A stretch of DNA of 64,000 nt, taken from assembly GCA_963728535.1 (NCBI GenBank), contig CAVSKK010000001.1, positions 682,001 to 746,000 of the forward strand, read 5' to 3'. Source of the stretch: VAXT01 sp963728535. GTDB taxonomy: Bacteria > Actinomycetota > Thermoleophilia > Gaiellales > Gaiellaceae. Both the position numbers and the translations under genes were made by a program. Positions 47,026 to 55,587 of the stretch are shown one piece after another. Below the pieces are notes generated by a model. That model saw nothing but the letters and a program-made list of their open reading frames with translations. It searched no databases and was not told the DNA's origin. Every line of letters begins with the position of its first letter. The stretch's first letter is position 1.

Positions 47026-49265
47026 TTCAGGATCGAACGGAGCGAGAGGAGCCCACGCACGCGGCGGCCGAACGGAATTGCACGCCGCAGGCGCTTGCGC
47101 ACCGAGTGGAGCTCGCGCCGAGCGTCGAGGGCGGCGCTCGGCGCCGTCGAGGCGGGCCCGTAGCGCGCCAGTCCGACCGCCGCGGCGAAACCGCCGGCCT
47201 CGACGCCGACCCTCTTCGACAGGAGCCCGCCGAGCTCACCGGGCCCGATGCTGCGAGGCACGTCGATTCGCTGGTCCTTCAGGAAGTCCACGACCTCCCG
47301 CCGGCAGGCGGCCGCCAGCTCCCGCGGGTCCTTCGTCAGGAACCGCGTCCGGCGAAGGACGAGCTTGCCGACCACCAGGAGGAAGACTCCGATGAGCGCG
47401 ACGAGGGCGACGATCACCACAGCCCCCACCCCACCTCTGCGGTCGCTTCCTGCCGCGGCTGCGCGATCCCCCGCAGCGCCCGCTTCGGCCGCGGTCTTGG
47501 CTCGGGCCTCCTTGCCCAGTGGCCCGAGCTCGAAGCGAAGGAGACTGCGGCCCGCGAGCGCGCTTGCGGCCAGCACCTTCACGGCACCGCCCGCGTCAAA
47601 CGAGATGGAAGAGGTCGTGTACGGGCCGCCCAGCGTCCCGCGGCCCGGCGTCGGGTCGAAGGGGAGCCAGCCGTAACCCGTGAACCACACCTCGACCCAG
47701 GTGTGTGCCTCCCGGTCGTTGACGCTCCAGGTCCCGGCCTCCTTGTCGTGGATCCCGCTCGTGAAGCCGGCGGCCACTCGCGCGGGAATCCCGAGGTAGC
47801 GCAGCATGAGAGCCATCGCGCCCGCGAAGTGCTGGCAGTACCCGCGCTTCGTCCTCGTCACGAACTGGACGAGCGGGGCCCCCTGGACTTGCGGCGGCGT
47901 CTCGTCGTACGTGAAGCCGCCGCTCGAGCGCAGCCACGCCTCGATCGCCACGGTCGCTGCGTAGGGATTCTTGGCGTTGCCCGCGATCCGCTGGGTCGCC
48001 TCATAGAGGGGCCGATAGCGCACGCCGTCGACGTCGTTCTCGAAGTAGTCGCGAGCCCAGACGGCCTGCTCCGGGGTACCGAATGCAGGAACAGCGGTGT
48101 GGCCGACGCCGAGATACCGGCTGTCGAAGATGATCTCGGGCGGGTAGTCGGCAGTGGAGTTCGCGAGCGCTCGCGGCGTCGGCTGAGCGGTGTAGCCCCA
48201 GACCGTGTACTCGGCTCCCCGGGTCACCGGGCGGAAGGCTTCGGCCACTCCTCCCTGCTGGTACTGGACTGCGCTGACCGAGCCGGAGTCGTACTGGACA
48301 GGCTGCGCCGGCCCGATGAGGTGCGTGTCGCGAAGCGCTGCGATCGTCACGTCGGCGCGACTCCAACGCTTCGGGTCCCGTGCGCTCGGAGGAAGCAGCG
48401 GATCCTGCGAGAGATCGACGGGATTCGGAAGCACAACCGAGTTGATCGCGAACAGGTCCTCGTCCCACTTGTCGCGGACGAATGCGTCGAGCGTTGTCGC
48501 GCGCCAGTAGACGGAGCGCGCAGGCGCGTGAACCGTGAAGACGCGGGTGCGCTTGCGCGGCCAGCGGATCCCGTTGTAGTCCGATCGCCACACGTACTCC
48601 ACGCTCACCGGCTTCCCCGCCTTTTCGGACAGGTTCCAGTCCTGCCAGTTGAGGAACTGGCTCTTGGCGACTGCTCCGGAGCTCGAGGCGGTCAGGGCAA
48701 GGATGACGAGCCCGGTGCCGACGAGGATCTGCGGCGGAGCGCGCCGACTCCCTGGTCGCAGCCACGCGACGAGCGCGAGCGCGGCGACGAGGAGCAATGC
48801 GCCCCGCGCGAGGTCGTCCGTGCCCGGGAGGATCGTCGCGGGCCAGCCTGCGCCCGCGACGAGGACAGCGCTTGCCGCGAGCGGGCGGCGCGAGGCGACT
48901 GCGAGCGCGCCGAGGGCAGTGAAGACGAAGACGGCGAGGAGCAGCACGCCGTGCATCAGCGGATGCGCCGCGCCGTCGAACGGGACGAGCACGTCGTAGA
49001 AGTCGAGGAACCCGCGGCCGGCGCGGGCGGAGAGCTGGCCGAGGGCATAGGGCCGCGCCACCTCGAGCGCGATCGGCGCGGCGACGAACAGGGCGGCGAG
49101 AGCCCCCGCGAGTCGCCAGCGCTTCGAAGGCAGAAGCGCAGGGGCGAGCCCGAGCAGGACCATGAGCGCGAGCGGGCCGAAGCTCGGCCGCGGCTGCTCG
49201 AGGCGTCCCCAGTTCCAGGCGACGAGAACGCCGATCCCGGCGGCAAAGCAGATCGTCCTAGCCAC
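47022..49265 (-). CDS. TgpA-type membrane transglutaminase-like protein
   Basis: 747 residues with six or more N-terminal membrane helices (about 5-205), a large extracytoplasmic region with a transglutaminase core, one late membrane helix (about 625-650) and a cytoplasmic DUF4129-like end. The catalytic triad is visible as the Cys in RGYCQHFAGAMALML, the His in REAHTWVEVW and the Asp in FDPTPG. The GTG at 49265 overlaps the DUF58 stop. The moxR-DUF58-tgpA order is widespread; its role is poorly defined, probably in envelope protein processing. Confidence 0.88.
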   Translation of the reverse strand: MARTICFAAGIGVLVAWNWGRLEQPRPSFGPLALMVLLGLAPALLPSKRWRLAGALAALFVAAPIALEVARPYALGQLSARAGRGFLDFYDVLVPFDGAAHPLMHGVLLLAVFVFTALGALAVASRRPLAASAVLVAGAGWPATILPGTDDLARGALLLVAALALVAWLRPGSRRAPPQILVGTGLVILALTASSSGAVAKSQFLNWQDWNLSEKAGKPVSVEYVWRSDYNGIRWPRKRTRVFTVHAPARSVYWRATTLDAFVRDKWDEDLFAINSVVLPNPVDLSQDPLLPPSARDPKRWSRADVTIAALRDTHLIGPAQPVQYDSGSVSAVQYQQGGVAEAFRPVTRGAEYTVWGYTAQPTPRALANSTADYPPEIIFDSRYLGVGHTAVPAFGTPEQAVWARDYFENDVDGVRYRPLYEATQRIAGNAKNPYAATVAIEAWLRSSGGFTYDETPPQVQGAPLVQFVTRTKRGYCQHFAGAMALMLRYLGIPARVAAGFTSGIHDKEAGTWSVNDREAHTWVEVWFTGYGWLPFDPTPGRGTLGGPYTTSSISFDAGGAVKVLAASALAGRSLLRFELGPLGKEARAKTAAEAGAAGDRAAAAGSDRRGGVGAVVIVALVALIGVFLLVVGKLVLRRTRFLTKDPRELAAACRREVVDFLKDQRIDVPRSIGPGELGGLLSKRVGVEAGGFAAAVGLARYGPASTAPSAALDARRELHSVRKRLRRAIPFGRRVRGLLSLRSILK

Positions 49266-50466
49266 TGGCCGAGGCCACCTCCTCGAAGCCGCTCAGCTTG
49301 GCGGCGAGGTCGTCGCCTTGCCGAAGGAGGGCTACGGGTATGCCTCCGGCCTGGAGCCGCAGCAGAGCCGGGTCCCGCAGCGGAGGTGCGCCGCCAGGGC
49401 GGAAGCTCGCCGTCTCGACGAGGATGAGAGAGGTCGGCTTGCGGGCGAAGGCGCGGTCGAGAAGCGCATCCGCGAGGCCGGTGTCCAGCGATGCCGTCAC
49501 GGCGACGAGCTCGGTCGCATGGACCGCCGGAGAGGCATCGCGTCCCAGGAAGCGCGTGAGCGGCTCGCTGCCGGTCGGCTCAGCGGCCGCGAGCAACTCG
49601 AGCGCGCGGCTCCACTCGCCTTCGAACGAGGCCACGTGGCACGTCTCCGGCGGCGACGTCGTGATCGTCAGGCCCGAACGCCGGTTGCGGATCGCGTGCG
49701 CGAGCAGGATCGAGCCCGCGGCGCGGACCAGAACGTCGAAGGAGTCCCCGACAACCGATCGCCCGTCGGCGTCCAGGAGCACCGCCACCTCATCGTGCGG
49801 CGTGTCCTCGAGCTCCTTCACCATCAGCTCTCCGCGCTTCGCAGTCGTCCGCCAGTGCACCTTGCGAAGCGACTCGCCCTCCTGGTACTCGCGCACGCTG
49901 TGGAGATCGAAGCCGGCAGTCCGGCGCAGGAGCACCCTGCCTCCGCCCTGGCTCAGGCCGGCATTCTGCGAGAAAAGGCGCTCGAGATCGACGAGCCGTG
50001 GGTAGACCAGGAGCGTCGACTCGGTTCCAAGCTCGGTTTCGGCGCGTGCCAGCCCGAAGGGATCCTCGAAGACCGCCCTCACGGCCTCGAAGCGGTAGCG
50101 GCCGCGGGGCACGCCGGCGAGAACGTAGCGCGCGAAGAGCGTTCTTCCATGCCTCGTGAGCCGCACACGTCGCTCGCCGAGACGCCCGGCTTGCTCGACG
50201 ACCTCGAGCGAGTGTGGCCCGGGGTAGCGCTGCGCCTGCGCCTCGAGCCCGACGGTCACGTCGCTGCCCTCCAGATGCTCCCGCCGCCCGAGCGTGCGCC
50301 GCAGGGTGACCGGCTGCCGCGAGGCCGTGACCCAGATCCGGGCGCCTACGGCCGCCAGGGCGAGCCCGACGGCGACCGGATAGAGCGACCGCGAGCCGAA
50401 TCCCCAGGCGACGAGATAGATGCCGCCGGCCAGCGCCAGGACGAGCCGTCCGCGCTCGGTCAGCAT
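49258..50466 (-). CDS. DUF58 domain protein
   Basis: 402 residues. Two N-terminal membrane helices (about 8-45) precede an extended domain and then the DUF58/VWA-like core with the signature DLHSVREYQEGESLRKVHW followed by TAKRGELMVKELE. Such proteins accompany MoxR ATPases and TgpA and may receive a MIDAS-type metal. ATG at 50466, eleven bases after the moxR stop. Confidence 0.85.
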   Translation of the reverse strand: MLTERGRLVLALAGGIYLVAWGFGSRSLYPVAVGLALAAVGARIWVTASRQPVTLRRTLGRREHLEGSDVTVGLEAQAQRYPGPHSLEVVEQAGRLGERRVRLTRHGRTLFARYVLAGVPRGRYRFEAVRAVFEDPFGLARAETELGTESTLLVYPRLVDLERLFSQNAGLSQGGGRVLLRRTAGFDLHSVREYQEGESLRKVHWRTTAKRGELMVKELEDTPHDEVAVLLDADGRSVVGDSFDVLVRAAGSILLAHAIRNRRSGLTITTSPPETCHVASFEGEWSRALELLAAAEPTGSEPLTRFLGRDASPAVHATELVAVTASLDTGLADALLDRAFARKPTSLILVETASFRPGGAPPLRDPALLRLQAGGIPVALLRQGDDLAAKLSGFEEVASASG

Positions 50467-50476
50467 GGGCCGGGCA

Positions 50477-51439
50477 CTAGACCGGGACGGCCGTGCGCTC
50501 GACCGCTTCGCGCACCAGCTCTTGCGGAGACGTTGCGCTTGCGCGCGCTTCGGGGCCGAGGATGAGGCGGTGTGCGAGGACGGGTGAGGCCACGGCCTGG
50601 ACATCTTCCGGGAGCACGTACTCGCGCCCGTCCGCGAGCGCGCGTGCCTTGGCGACCCGTAGAAGCGCGATTCCCGCGCGGGGGCTCGCCCCGAGATAGA
50701 GCCGGGGGTCGTCCCGAGTGTGCCGCACGAGCGCGACGACGTAGCGGTGCAGGCTCTCCTCCACGAAGACACGGGTCGCGTCATCGATCACCTCGGTGAT
50801 CCCCGTCGCGCTCGTCACCGGCTCGAGGTCTTCGAGAGGCGGATCGCTCGTCTGCTCGGCCAGCATCTTCGCTTCCTCGGCGTGCGACGGATACCCGATG
50901 TCGATCCGCATCGTAAAGCGGTCGAGCTGCGCCTCCGGCAGCGGGTACGTGCCCTCGTACTCGATCGGGTTCTGGGTCGCCATGACCATGAACGGGCGCC
51001 CGAGCGCGTAGCTGACGCCGTCGATCGTGACCTGGTTCTCCTGCATGCACTCGAGGAGCGCGGCCTGGGTCTTCGGAGGAGCGCGGTTGATCTCGTCGAC
51101 GAGGAGTAGGTTCGCGAAAATCGGACCGGGACGGAACTCGAACTCGTTCGAGCGCTGGTTGAAGACGTTGACCCCGGTCACGTCCGACGGGAGCAGGTCG
51201 GGCGTGAACTGGAGGCGCGAGAACGAGCAGTCGAGGGAGCGCGCGACCGCCTTCGCCAGCATCGTCTTCCCCACTCCGGGAAAGTCCTCGATGATCATGT
51301 GCCCTTCGCTGACGAGGCAGAGGACGGCCAGGCGGAGGGTCTCGGCCGGCGCGTGGATGACCTTGGCCAGGTTCTCGGCGAGCCGCCGGATGAGCTCGGC
51401 CGACTGGGTCGTCGAGACTTCGCGCTGCTCCTCCTGCAT
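50477..51439 (-). CDS. MoxR-family AAA+ ATPase
   Basis: Chaperone-like AAA+ ATPase of 320 residues thought to mature VWA/DUF58 partner proteins. Walker A is EDFPGVGKTMLAKA, Walker B is LLVDEINRAPPKTQ, and sensor 1 is MATQNPIEYEGTYPLPEAQ. The AAA lid follows. ATG at 51439 shares one base with the coaBC stop (TGATG), so the run moxR-DUF58-tgpA is joined to coaBC. Confidence 0.92.
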   Translation of the reverse strand: MQEEQREVSTTQSAELIRRLAENLAKVIHAPAETLRLAVLCLVSEGHMIIEDFPGVGKTMLAKAVARSLDCSFSRLQFTPDLLPSDVTGVNVFNQRSNEFEFRPGPIFANLLLVDEINRAPPKTQAALLECMQENQVTIDGVSYALGRPFMVMATQNPIEYEGTYPLPEAQLDRFTMRIDIGYPSHAEEAKMLAEQTSDPPLEDLEPVTSATGITEVIDDATRVFVEESLHRYVVALVRHTRDDPRLYLGASPRAGIALLRVAKARALADGREYVLPEDVQAVASPVLAHRLILGPEARASATSPQELVREAVERTAVPV

Positions 51440-52590
51440 CAGACGAGCCGCTCGACCTCGTCGAGGATGGCGGCGGCAATCGCTTCCTTCGGGGCCTTCT
51501 CCACGCGGCGCTCACCCGTGGCGGAGAGTAGGACGACTTCGTTCTCGGTCGTGTCGAAACCCACGTCTTCCCGAGCTACGTCGTTGTAGACGATCAGGTC
51601 GACTCGCTTGGCGGTCAGCTTCTCGCGCGCTCGCTCGAGCCCACCCTCGCCGGTCTCGGCCGCAAAGCCGACGAGCACCTGGCCGTTCGTTCGCCCCTCA
51701 CTGAGCTCTCGCAGCACGTCCACCGTCGGCTCCAGCTCGATTTTCCACGACTCCTGGTCTTTCGGACGCTTGGCTACTTCGGTTTCCACCGGCCGGTAAT
51801 CCGAAACGGCCGCGGCCATGAGGACGATGTCGGCTCCAGCCCTGGCAGCGATCGCGCGTTCGACGTCGGCCGCGGTCGGTGCTTCGACGACCTCGACGCC
51901 CTCCGGCGCCGCAATCGCGAGGTTCGACGCGATCAGCGTGACCTCGGCACCGCGCCGGCGCGCCTCGTCCGCGAGGGCGACGCCCATTCGTCCCGAGGAG
52001 CGGTTGCCGACGAAGCGCACCGCATCGAGCGGCTCGCGCGTTCCGCCGGCGCTGACGAGCACCCGCTTGCCGGCGAGCGTCCCGTTCCGAGCACCGAGCA
52101 GCTCCTGGACGCGCTCGAAGATCTCTTGCGGCTCGGACATCCGCCCCACTCCGAGCTCTCCCTCGGCGGTCTCGCCCTCGTCTGGTCCGATCAGCTCGAC
52201 GCCGCGCTCACGCAACGTCGCCGCGTTTGCCTGCGTCGCCGGGTGAGCCCACATGCGTGGGTTCATCGCCGGCGCGACGAGCACCGGCCCGCGGTGGGCG
52301 AGCGCCGCCTCCGTCAGCACGTCGTCGGCAAGCCCGTAGGCAAGCTTCGCCATCGTGTTCGCCGTCAGCGGAGCGATCACGAGCAGGTCGGCGCGGGTGA
52401 GGTGCGGATAGAGGTCCTCCCCAGCCGGCCGCCGAGCAAGTGCGGCAAAGGTCTCCCGGCGCACGAACCGGTCGGCGCCAGCCGTGACGAGCGGAACAAC
52501 GTCGTGCCCCGCACACACGAGCAGGCGCGTGAGCTCGCAGGCTTTGTAAGCAGCGATGCCCCCGGTGACCCCAAGAAGAACCCGCGCCAT
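51439..52590 (-). CDS. coaBC: Bifunctional phosphopantothenoylcysteine decarboxylase/phosphopantothenate-cysteine ligase
   Basis: Makes 4'-phosphopantetheine for coenzyme A, 383 residues. The N-terminal FMN-dependent CoaC domain has GVTGGIAAYKA, the active-site His in YPHLTRADLLVIAPLTANT and PAMNPRMW. The C-terminal CoaB domain has VLVSAGGTREPLDAVRF, NRSSGRMG and MAAAVSDYRP. ATG at 52590. It follows ihf-gmk-rpoZ in the usual actinobacterial order, with repeat copy C in the 257-base gap. Confidence 0.95.
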   Translation of the reverse strand: MARVLLGVTGGIAAYKACELTRLLVCAGHDVVPLVTAGADRFVRRETFAALARRPAGEDLYPHLTRADLLVIAPLTANTMAKLAYGLADDVLTEAALAHRGPVLVAPAMNPRMWAHPATQANAATLRERGVELIGPDEGETAEGELGVGRMSEPQEIFERVQELLGARNGTLAGKRVLVSAGGTREPLDAVRFVGNRSSGRMGVALADEARRRGAEVTLIASNLAIAAPEGVEVVEAPTAADVERAIAARAGADIVLMAAAVSDYRPVETEVAKRPKDQESWKIELEPTVDVLRELSEGRTNGQVLVGFAAETGEGGLERAREKLTAKRVDLIVYNDVAREDVGFDTTENEVVLLSATGERRVEKAPKEAIAAAILDEVERLV

Positions 52591-52690
52591 ATCTACATTC
52601 TGCCCACTTAGGCAAGCGACACTTCATCGGCGTCGGCGTTTCGCCAAACCCCCTAGGCAGAGGACGCTCGGAGACCGCCACCCACAAGCC

Positions 52691-52850
52691 GACGCCGGAG
52701 CCGGGCTTTGCCCGGCGGGAGGCCCGCTACGCCACAGTTGAACCACAACCACAGCCACCGGCCCACTACAACAGCCGCCGACCTACTCCGATGGCAAGGA
52801 GGGGGCCCACGGGGGAACCAGGGGTTCACCCGTGAAAGCGAGCGAAGCTA
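52691..52850 (-). repeat. Dispersed two-hairpin repeat, copy C (3' of rpoZ)
   Basis: Minus-strand order matches copy A: TAGCTTCGCT, whose TAG is the rpoZ stop, a hairpin with GGAACC/GGTTCA-type arms inside CGGG...CCCG, GGGCCCCCTCCTTGCC, a variable middle sharing ACCGGCCCACTAC with copy A, then GCCTCCCGCCGGGC and GCCCGGCTCCGGCGTC. The rest of the rpoZ-coaBC gap (52591-52690) holds no recognisable feature. Confidence 0.85.
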
Positions 52851-53078
52851 CGCGCGGTACGTGTACTTGATCTTGCCCTCGGCGATTTCTTCGAGGGCCA
52901 TCGTCAAGTAGTTCTTGGAGCGCGACTCCACGAGCGGCGGTGGGTTGTCGTCGAACGTGCCTTCGCCGAGCTGGTGGTGGTAGTTGTTGATCTGCCGCGC
53001 GCGCTTGGCGGCGACGATCACGAGCGCATAGCGCTCATTGACGTTTTCGAGCAGCTGATCGATGCGTGGATAGATCAC
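52848..53078 (-). CDS. rpoZ: RNA polymerase omega subunit
   Basis: 76-residue omega subunit stabilising beta-prime. RIDQLLENVNERYALVIVAAK with the downstream ARQINNYHHQLG and ALEEIAEGKIKY is diagnostic. GTG at 53078 overlaps the gmk stop as GTGA, and the protein then starts VIYPRIDQLL. The stop TAG is the first triplet of repeat copy C. Confidence 0.95.
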   Translation of the reverse strand: MIYPRIDQLLENVNERYALVIVAAKRARQINNYHHQLGEGTFDDNPPPLVESRSKNYLTMALEEIAEGKIKYTYRA

Positions 53079-53680
53079 GGTCTCGACACTGTACCTGCGC
53101 CTGAACGTTTCCCGCGAACGATCTCTGTCAGGTCGCCGAGAGCCCGGTCGAGATCGTCGTTGACGATCAAGTAGTCGAACTCGTTGGCCTGGCTCAGCTG
53201 CTCTCGTGCGAGCTCGAGGCGGTCCTCGATCTCGCCTTCGCTCTCGGTCGCCCGTGCGCGGAGCCTCCGCTCGTTCTCCTCGAAGCTCGGTGCCTCGACG
53301 AAGATCGTGACCGCGCCAGGGACGGTGTTCTTCACGTCGAGAGCGCCTTGCGGCTCCAGGTCGAGGAGGGGAATCTTCCCCGAGTCGGCGATGCGGGCGA
53401 TCTCCGAGCGCAAGGTGCCCGAGCGCTGTCCCCACGGAAACTCGACGTGCTCCAGAAACTCGCCGGCGGCGAGCTTCTCGTCGAACTCCTCGTCGGAGAT
53501 GAACCAGTACTCGCGGCCGTTCTCCTCACCCTCGCGCCGATCGCGGGTCGTCGCCGAAACGGCGAGCTCGACCTCGGGCATCCGGCTCAAGAGCTCCTTC
53601 TCGAGAGTGCCTTTGCCCGCACCAGAGGTACCGGTTACGACAAAGACCGGGGTCGGGCTCTTACCGATTGAAGAGCCCAA
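53075..53680 (-). CDS. gmk: Guanylate kinase
   Basis: Phosphorylates GMP to GDP, 201 residues. The P-loop reads GTSGAGKGTL (unusual Ala-Gly-Lys-Gly form near residue 17), followed by VSATTRDRREGEENGREYWF, the GMP-binding segment, and LLDLEPQGAL. The only ordinary start is TTG at 53680, which lies inside the 3' end of the ihf gene (20-base overlap). Confidence 0.94.
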   Translation of the reverse strand: MGSSIGKSPTPVFVVTGTSGAGKGTLEKELLSRMPEVELAVSATTRDRREGEENGREYWFISDEEFDEKLAAGEFLEHVEFPWGQRSGTLRSEIARIADSGKIPLLDLEPQGALDVKNTVPGAVTIFVEAPSFEENERRLRARATESEGEIEDRLELAREQLSQANEFDYLIVNDDLDRALGDLTEIVRGKRSGAGTVSRP

Positions 53681-53990
53681 TCAGCTCAGTCCGCTGACGG
53701 TCGGAGAGGCCTCCCACCGTCTTCGACTGACTGATGCGGGCCTGATTCAGGAAACGCGCCGCCTTCACCCGGCCGAACTTCGGCACGGCCATCAGCATGT
53801 CGAAGACCTTTGCGGTCGCGACGTATTCGGGTGGGTTGTTGAGGATCTTGTCGATCCTCGCGCGGCCCAATTTCAGGTCTTTCTTGAGCTGCGCGCGCTT
53901 CACCCGGATGTCGTTCGCGCGCTTGAGAGCCTCCATGCGCTGGTCGCGCGATCTGGCGGGAGCCTTCGCCTGAGTCTTGGTTGCCGCCAC
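53661..53990 (-). CDS. ihf: Integration host factor, actinobacterial type (mIHF)
   Basis: Nucleoid protein of 109 residues related to mycobacterial mIHF and Streptomyces sIHF, unrelated to enterobacterial IHF. A basic N-terminus is followed by a long helix and the helix-two-turn-helix DNA-binding core (RIDKILNNPPEYV, VPKFGRVKAARFLNQARIS). The GTG at 53990 lies eight bases after a good -10 box, so the message should be leaderless. Heads ihf-gmk-rpoZ. Confidence 0.93.
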   Translation of the reverse strand: MAATKTQAKAPARSRDQRMEALKRANDIRVKRAQLKKDLKLGRARIDKILNNPPEYVATAKVFDMLMAVPKFGRVKAARFLNQARISQSKTVGGLSDRQRTELIGLFNR

Positions 53991-53998
53991 GGCGCGAG

Positions 53999-54027
53999 AT
54001 ACTAGTGCCCCTGGGTCGGGCGTGCAA
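53999..54027 (-). promoter_or_regulatory. Promoter of ihf-gmk-rpoZ, predicting a leaderless mRNA
   Basis: Minus strand TTGCAC (54022-54027), exactly 17 bases, then TAGTAT (53999-54004). Upstream is A/T-rich. Only eight bases separate the -10 box from the GTG at 53990, so transcription should begin at or next to the start codon. It is the best housekeeping promoter match that I found in the window. Confidence 0.7.
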
Positions 54028-54061
54028 ACGGTGGGTTTTGGCCGCTAAATCCGTCTATTTT

Positions 54062-54922
54062 CTATTTGGGCAACACGGCCGACTCTTCGCGGTGGGCAAG
54101 ACCGCGGGCGTCCTCCGAGCCGGCAAGGCCTCGCGCGGCGAGCTCGTCGGCCAGCTCCCCGCGGACTCGGCCCGGAGCGTCGGGGTCCGAGAAGAGGATC
54201 GTTCCAAGCGCAATCGCGCTTGCTCCGGCGGCAAGGAATTCGAGCGCGTCACGCCCGGTCCCGATTCCGCCCATGCCCACGATCGGGAGACCGGTCGCCC
54301 GGTAGCACTGGTAGACGGCCGCGAGCGCGATCGGCTTCAAGGCCGGGCCGGAGTACCCGCCGAGCTCGTGCTCGAGGCGCGGCCGAAGCGTCCTTTCGTC
54401 GAGGGCGAGGCCCCGGATCGTGTTCACGAGCGAGAGCCCGTCGGCGCCGGCGGCCTGGACGGCTCTCGCCGCCTCGGGGAGGTCGCTCGCAGCAGGTGAG
54501 AGCTTCGCGTAGAGCGGTTTCCGCGTCTCCGGACGGGCCGCAGCGACGAGCTCCGCAGCGCTTTCCGGAGCCTCGTCGACGTTCGGACACGAGAGATTGA
54601 GCTCGATCGTCGCCACCTCGTCACGATCGTCGAGCGCAGCGCAGATCTCGGCGTAATCGGACGCCGCAAAGCCACCGACGGAGACCCAGATCGACACTCC
54701 GAGCTCGCTGAGGCGCGGAAGCTTGTCGCTGAGAAGCGCCTCGATCCCGGGGTTTTCGAGCCCGATCGAATTCAGCATTCCGGCCTCGGTCTCGGCGATC
54801 CGCACCGGTCGGTTGCCCTCGCGCGGCTGCGGCGTCACGGTTTTCGTGACGAAGGCGTCGAGCGCGCGCGCCACCTCGGGCGCCTCGAGCGCGTCCAGGC
54901 AGCCGGAGGCGTTCAGGATCAC
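54062..54922 (-). CDS. pyrD: Dihydroorotate dehydrogenase, class 1B catalytic subunit
   Basis: FMN enzyme of 286 residues oxidising dihydroorotate to orotate. The class 1 catalytic Cys is in LNLSCPNVDE. AKLSPAASD and the FMN phosphate site GMGGIGTGRDALEF are present. No N-terminal membrane helix is present, as expected for class 1. GTG at 54922 overlaps the pyrK stop as GTGA; the product should pair with PyrK to use NAD. It is the last gene of the pyr operon; pyrF is not in the window. Confidence 0.93.
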   Translation of the reverse strand: MILNASGCLDALEAPEVARALDAFVTKTVTPQPREGNRPVRIAETEAGMLNSIGLENPGIEALLSDKLPRLSELGVSIWVSVGGFAASDYAEICAALDDRDEVATIELNLSCPNVDEAPESAAELVAAARPETRKPLYAKLSPAASDLPEAARAVQAAGADGLSLVNTIRGLALDERTLRPRLEHELGGYSGPALKPIALAAVYQCYRATGLPIVGMGGIGTGRDALEFLAAGASAIALGTILFSDPDAPGRVRGELADELAARGLAGSEDARGLAHREESAVLPK

Positions 54923-55587
54923 GCGGCCTCCAGGACCGGGCCAGCCACGCAGAGTCGCTGGAGAACGCCGTCGATCTCCACCGAGCATCCGTAACACGCG
55001 CCGTAGCCGCACGCCATCGGCGCTTCCCAGGCAAGTTGGGCATCCGGCACGAGCTCACGCACGGCCTCCAGCATCGGCTCGGGGCCACACGCCAGGACGT
55101 CGCGGGTTGCAAGGTCTCGGAGGGGCGCCGTGACGAGGGTCGGTTCGACGACGACTTCCGCGTTCGGGACCAGAGCCGCGGCCTCCGCGTGCCAGTCGCT
55201 GCGGAAGCCCAGGAGCGCAGGTGGCGAGCCGAGCTGCTCGGAGAGGTACGGGAAGGGCGCCACGCCGATCCCGCCTCCGACCAGGAGTGGCCGCTCGACG
55301 TCCAGCCGGTAGCCGTTTCCGAGCGGGCCGAAGACGTGGATCGCCTCGCCGGCCTCGAGCGCTGCGAGCGCCTTCGTTCCAGGCCCGACCGCCTCCAACA
55401 GGAAGGTCAGCTCGCCGGGCGGTGCCTGGCAGAGGCTCATCGGCCGCGGCATGACGCGTCCGGGCGCCTCGAGCATGAAGAACTGTCCGGGCATTCCCGG
55501 ATCGAGCCCGCCGCGCTCGAGACGAAGCAGCGCATAGGGGCCGACAGCCTCGTTGCCGAGAACGTTAAGCGCTTCTCTTCTGCGCAC
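54919..55587 (-). CDS. pyrK: Dihydroorotate dehydrogenase electron transfer subunit
   Basis: FAD and [2Fe-2S] subunit of 222 residues passing electrons from PyrD to NAD. The FAD-binding segment is MPRPMSLCQ, the NAD-binding segment LLVGGGIGVAPFPYL, and the cluster cysteines lie in CGYGACYGCSVEIDG plus a later Cys. GTG at 55587 overlaps the carB 3' end by 23 bases. Confidence 0.92.
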   Translation of the reverse strand: MRRREALNVLGNEAVGPYALLRLERGGLDPGMPGQFFMLEAPGRVMPRPMSLCQAPPGELTFLLEAVGPGTKALAALEAGEAIHVFGPLGNGYRLDVERPLLVGGGIGVAPFPYLSEQLGSPPALLGFRSDWHAEAAALVPNAEVVVEPTLVTAPLRDLATRDVLACGPEPMLEAVRELVPDAQLAWEAPMACGYGACYGCSVEIDGVLQRLCVAGPVLEAA

